This document shows, piece after piece, positions 61,463-64,000 of a stretch of DNA of 64,000 bases. Origin of the DNA: Prorocentrum cordatum (lineage: Eukaryota; Sar; Dinophyceae; Prorocentrales; Prorocentraceae); NCBI GenBank assembly GCA_963575745.1, contig CAUYUJ010000703.1:220001-284000 (forward strand), read 5' to 3'. The notes beneath the pieces were generated by a model. The model saw nothing but the letters and a program-made list of their open reading frames with translations. It was not told the DNA's origin and made no database searches. Position 1 is the stretch's first letter. The number at the start of each line of letters is the position of its first letter. The position numbers and the translations under genes were made by a program.

Positions 61463-62009
61463 CCAACATCCGTCCCCGACCATACCCCCAGCCCGCCACT
61501 GGTAAGTACACGTTTTCACACCACATGCGTTTCGACATTGGCAAAGTTGGGGGTGGAAGGGAGGGTGGTCTGGCTCCAGGACCTCTGCAAATACGCGACT
61601 GTTGCAACCGTGTCGTTTCTATGGGGTAGACTCCGCCAGCTCGTACCAGGCGCCCAAAAACCAGCCAGGGATCCACATCCATGAGGGGGGGGGGGGGGGG
61701 GGGTGCGAGGGCCCGCGCCGATCGGCAAAACGCTGAATAAAGAACGATCACACATGTATATGCTCCAGGTTCTGACAAATATGAAGGGGTTCAGGGACAC
61801 ACAAATACATACACACACATACACATATTCCAAATATGTTCTCTTCTATTTGTTGGATTTTCGTCTCCCCCCCCGCTTCCCATATTTTCCAATGCTTCCC
61901 TGGGGATCGACGATTCATTGCGTCTGTGTGTTTTTCCCTCTATTGAAGAGAGCCCGGCCGCGCGAACGAGAGAAGGGAAAGGGTGTCGCGGAGACGTAAG
62001 CCTCGGCTC
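61463..62009. other. No recognisable gene; G-run 61685-61703, CA tract 61799-61832
   Basis: Only simple-sequence patches are visible. Confidence 0.45.
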
Positions 62010-62335
62010 CCCCTCCCTCCCTCCCTCCCTCCCTCCCTACCTCACTCCCTCCCTCCCTCCCTCCCTCCCATCCACCTCCTACTACAGCTCCTCCTCCTCA
62101 CCTCCTCCCCCTCCTCCTCCCCTCCACCTCCTCCTCCCTCCCTCCCTCCCACCCTCCCTCCCTCCCATCCTCCTCATCCTCCTCCCCTCCTTCTCCTCCT
62201 CCCCCTCCTCCTCCACCACCTCCTCCTCCCTCTCCGCCTCCTCCTCCTCCTCCTCCTCCCCTCTCCTCTCCTCCTCCCCCTCCTCCTCCTCCTCCTCCTC
62301 CTCCTCCTCCTCCTCCTCCTCCTCCTCGAAGACGT
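62010..62335. repeat. CCTC/CTC tract
   Basis: A (CCCT)n block (62010-62070) passes into (CTC)n through 62330. Confidence 0.95.
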
Positions 62336-62879
62336 AAGTCTCGTGTTCGGCTCACTCGGGTTGACCTCAAAGGGCCGTCAGGAAACCGACGAGAATCGAC
62401 CTGAAAATCGGCGCGAAATCCGCTACAAACATCCTACGGAAACTCACAAAACTCTGGACGGGCCCGCCAAAAAGCATCGGCCAACCTGGGTTCCAGCGAA
62501 CTCGAGTCTTACATTTTCCCGACAAGAACCGGAGGTGAGCACAAGGGGGTAGGGAGAGGAGGAAGCCTTCTTAGAAGGAGGCTGATCCTCAGAAGGCGCG
62601 GGTCCTGCATCTACAGATAAGGCCCGAGGTTTCGAATAATCAGCCTCCGTCAAAGAAGCTTGCCCCCTCTCCACCTATCCCCTTGTGGGCGTGGCCGAAA
62701 GAAGGAACGCTACAGCAGGGAATGGAGGGCGGTATCGCTTTAGGGTCTTCGCTCGGCTCTTTGGCAGTCGGTCGGGACGCTTGGGGCACCCTGGGAGACA
62801 ATCTTCGCGAGGCACAGGCGCTGGAAAGCATCCCGAAGCTGCATAATCCCTCGAATACCTGCGCAAACATCCGAAATCT
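62336..62879. other. No recognisable gene
   Basis: No motif-bearing open frame on either strand. Confidence 0.45.
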
Positions 62880-63035
62880 TGAACACCCAGAACTCCGACG
62901 TTGTTTTTGTTACAACGTCGACCTCCAGAGGTCTGGACCCCGTCCCTGGAACTGGTTTATCATCCTGAAGCTTGTTTGACGGTCCTGGGGCCCAATCAGA
63001 AATCCGTTCGTCCTCGTGTTCTCACCGCGAGAGGA
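62880..63035 (+). repeat. Dispersed ~190-bp repeat family, copy at right end
   Basis: Landmarks: CCAGAACTCCGACGTTGTTT, GAGGTCTGGACCCCGTCCCT, ATCATCCTGAAGCTTG, TTGACGGTCCTGGGGCCCAA. Same orientation as the copies at 10, 26.7 and 27.1 kb. Confidence 0.75.
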
Positions 63036-63094
63036 AGTGAGGGAACCTCGAACTTCGAGCCTGGCGGAGCGGTAGAAGAATAGGCATCAACATG

Positions 63095-63235
63095 CGCCTT
63101 CGGAACTCCGCACGGAGTTCTTGGATCGGCGCTGGATCCCTCCCCTGGCGCACGGAGCGCGCCAGGGGCGGCGCCAGAGACGCCGCCAGAAGGGCCCAGC
63201 GCAGATCCAAGAGATCCGCGCGGAACTCCAACAAC
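63095..63235. mobile_element. Foldback element, copy 4 (best-preserved arms)
   Basis: The left arm GGAACTCCGCACGGAGTTCT, TTGGATCGGCGCTGG pairs with the reverse complement of CCAGCGCAGATCCAAGAG, ATCCGCGCGGAACTCC. The inner palindrome is CCCTGGCGCACGGAGCGCGC, CAGGG, and a second small palindrome GGCGGCGCCAGAGACGCCGC lies to its right. Confidence 0.8.
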
Positions 63236-64000
63236 GCATTTTCATGCCGTGGAAAGTGGGGAAGACAGAAGGGACCGAGACCGCCACTCCCTGGACCTCT
63301 CCCAGGGTGCGTTCTTACTGGACTTTCGGGGCGAATCCGGCGGTGGCGACGAGGGCCTCCCAAGAGGCCGAACAGGTGGAAACCGGATGAAGGGTAGCGG
63401 TAGGGGGCAACTCTTCCTCCTCCGCGGGGCATCGCGCTACCAGAAAATGAACCTCCGCACGAGAAGCAGAGAGGCTCTCCTGGCCACGTCGACCCGCGGC
63501 CACGAACCGGCCCTCCCTCCCAGGGCATTGGACCGCCGCCGATCTTTGTCCCTTCTTCCTCCCTCTTCCCTCCCTTCCATTCCTTCGTCCTCCCCCCCCC
63601 CCTCCCGCCGAGAGCGTCCAAAGCACTCCTAGGTATTCCAGTGGCGCTCGTTCTCTTGCTTCCAGCGCGTGTCTTCACACGGCACCCGCGCAGTCTTTGG
63701 CTTACACTGTGTTGCATCGTTCTGCACGCGTAATCTCCGCACGGCACGCGTATAACCCTCTTGTGCAATGTAGCGTAGCAGCAGTGCACAGGATGTCAGC
63801 ATGTTTTCTGTCATTGCTCACGGGAATAAGGATAGTCAGCTTCACAGCTTTAACTCGGAATCCTCCGGCTCCACGGGGCGAGCTGGTCTGGAAGGTAGTT
63901 CGGGGCTGCCAGGTGCACGGATCCAGGAGACGTAGAGCGTGCTCCGGGAAGGGCTTCTCCGGAGCACGTTATTCAGGGTCGCCTGGCAGCCTTCATAGGC
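63236..64000. other. No recognisable gene
   Basis: Frames on both strands are Arg/Ser/Pro-rich without motifs. An inverted pair of CCGGAGCACG-type words lies near 63930-63970. Confidence 0.45.

Noticed and set aside
61038-61778. 246-codon poly-Phe frame, apparently a membrane protein
   Set aside because: Reverse translation of the A-rich tract.

Overview
The window is dinoflagellate nuclear DNA. The decisive evidence is two complete copies of the 22-nt dinoflagellate spliced leader (dinoSL), both on the minus strand: 6220-6241 and 40655-40676. The GC-rich base composition, very long CTC/GAG triplet tracts, minisatellites and decayed reverse-transcriptase genes also fit. By eye the GC-rich, repeat-laden character suits a high-GC lineage such as Prorocentrum, but the genus cannot be fixed from sequence alone. 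I found no rRNA, tRNA, CRISPR array or convincing intact host gene; almost everything recognisable is mobile or repetitive.

Layout. (1) 1-6241, minus: a nearly complete but broken LINE that starts at a spliced leader. Its order is zinc-ribbon ORF1, AP-like endonuclease (EEP), reverse transcriptase (RT), CxxC...HxxxxC knuckle, RNase H. It runs off the left edge. (2) 6.4-10.2 kb: foldback elements, a dispersed ~190-bp repeat family and triplet tracts. (3) 10.7-14.7 kb, plus: a heavily frameshifted LINE relic (RNase H, EEP, RT, C2H2-like tail), then a 12-nt minisatellite. (4) 15.2-19.5 kb: a diverged tandem array and very long CTC tracts. (5) 20.1-24.5 kb, minus: another LINE relic, with an RNase H/zinc fragment in the opposite orientation at 24.5-25.7 kb. 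(6) 26-36.4 kb: minisatellites, foldbacks, simple repeats and duplicated blocks. (7) 37.8-38.7 kb, plus: a broken ISXO2/IS1595(Merlin)-like transposase. (8) 38.9-40.7 kb, minus: a retroposed trans-spliced transcript with spliced leader, 15-16-bp target-site duplications and a (CAGAAC)4 tail. (9) 42.6-45.9 kb, plus: a 1093-codon uninterrupted EEP-RT reading frame, the best candidate for a young, possibly active LINE. (10) 47.3-48.3 kb: about twenty 49-bp tandem units. (11) 50.0-56.1 kb, minus: a second broken LINE of the same type as item 1. (12) 56.3-64 kb: triplet tracts, a MITE-like or introner-like element with ~60-bp inverted ends, a second copy of the tandem array of item 4, a ~265-bp A-rich tract and another foldback.

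How it fits together. At least four lineages of non-LTR elements are represented. LINE machinery is the likely agent that returned spliced-leader-tagged RNAs to the genome, seen both for a LINE itself and for an unidentified transcript. Several short inverted-repeat families occur in 2-4 copies each within 64 kb, which suggests active non-autonomous elements, some of which could be introner-like.
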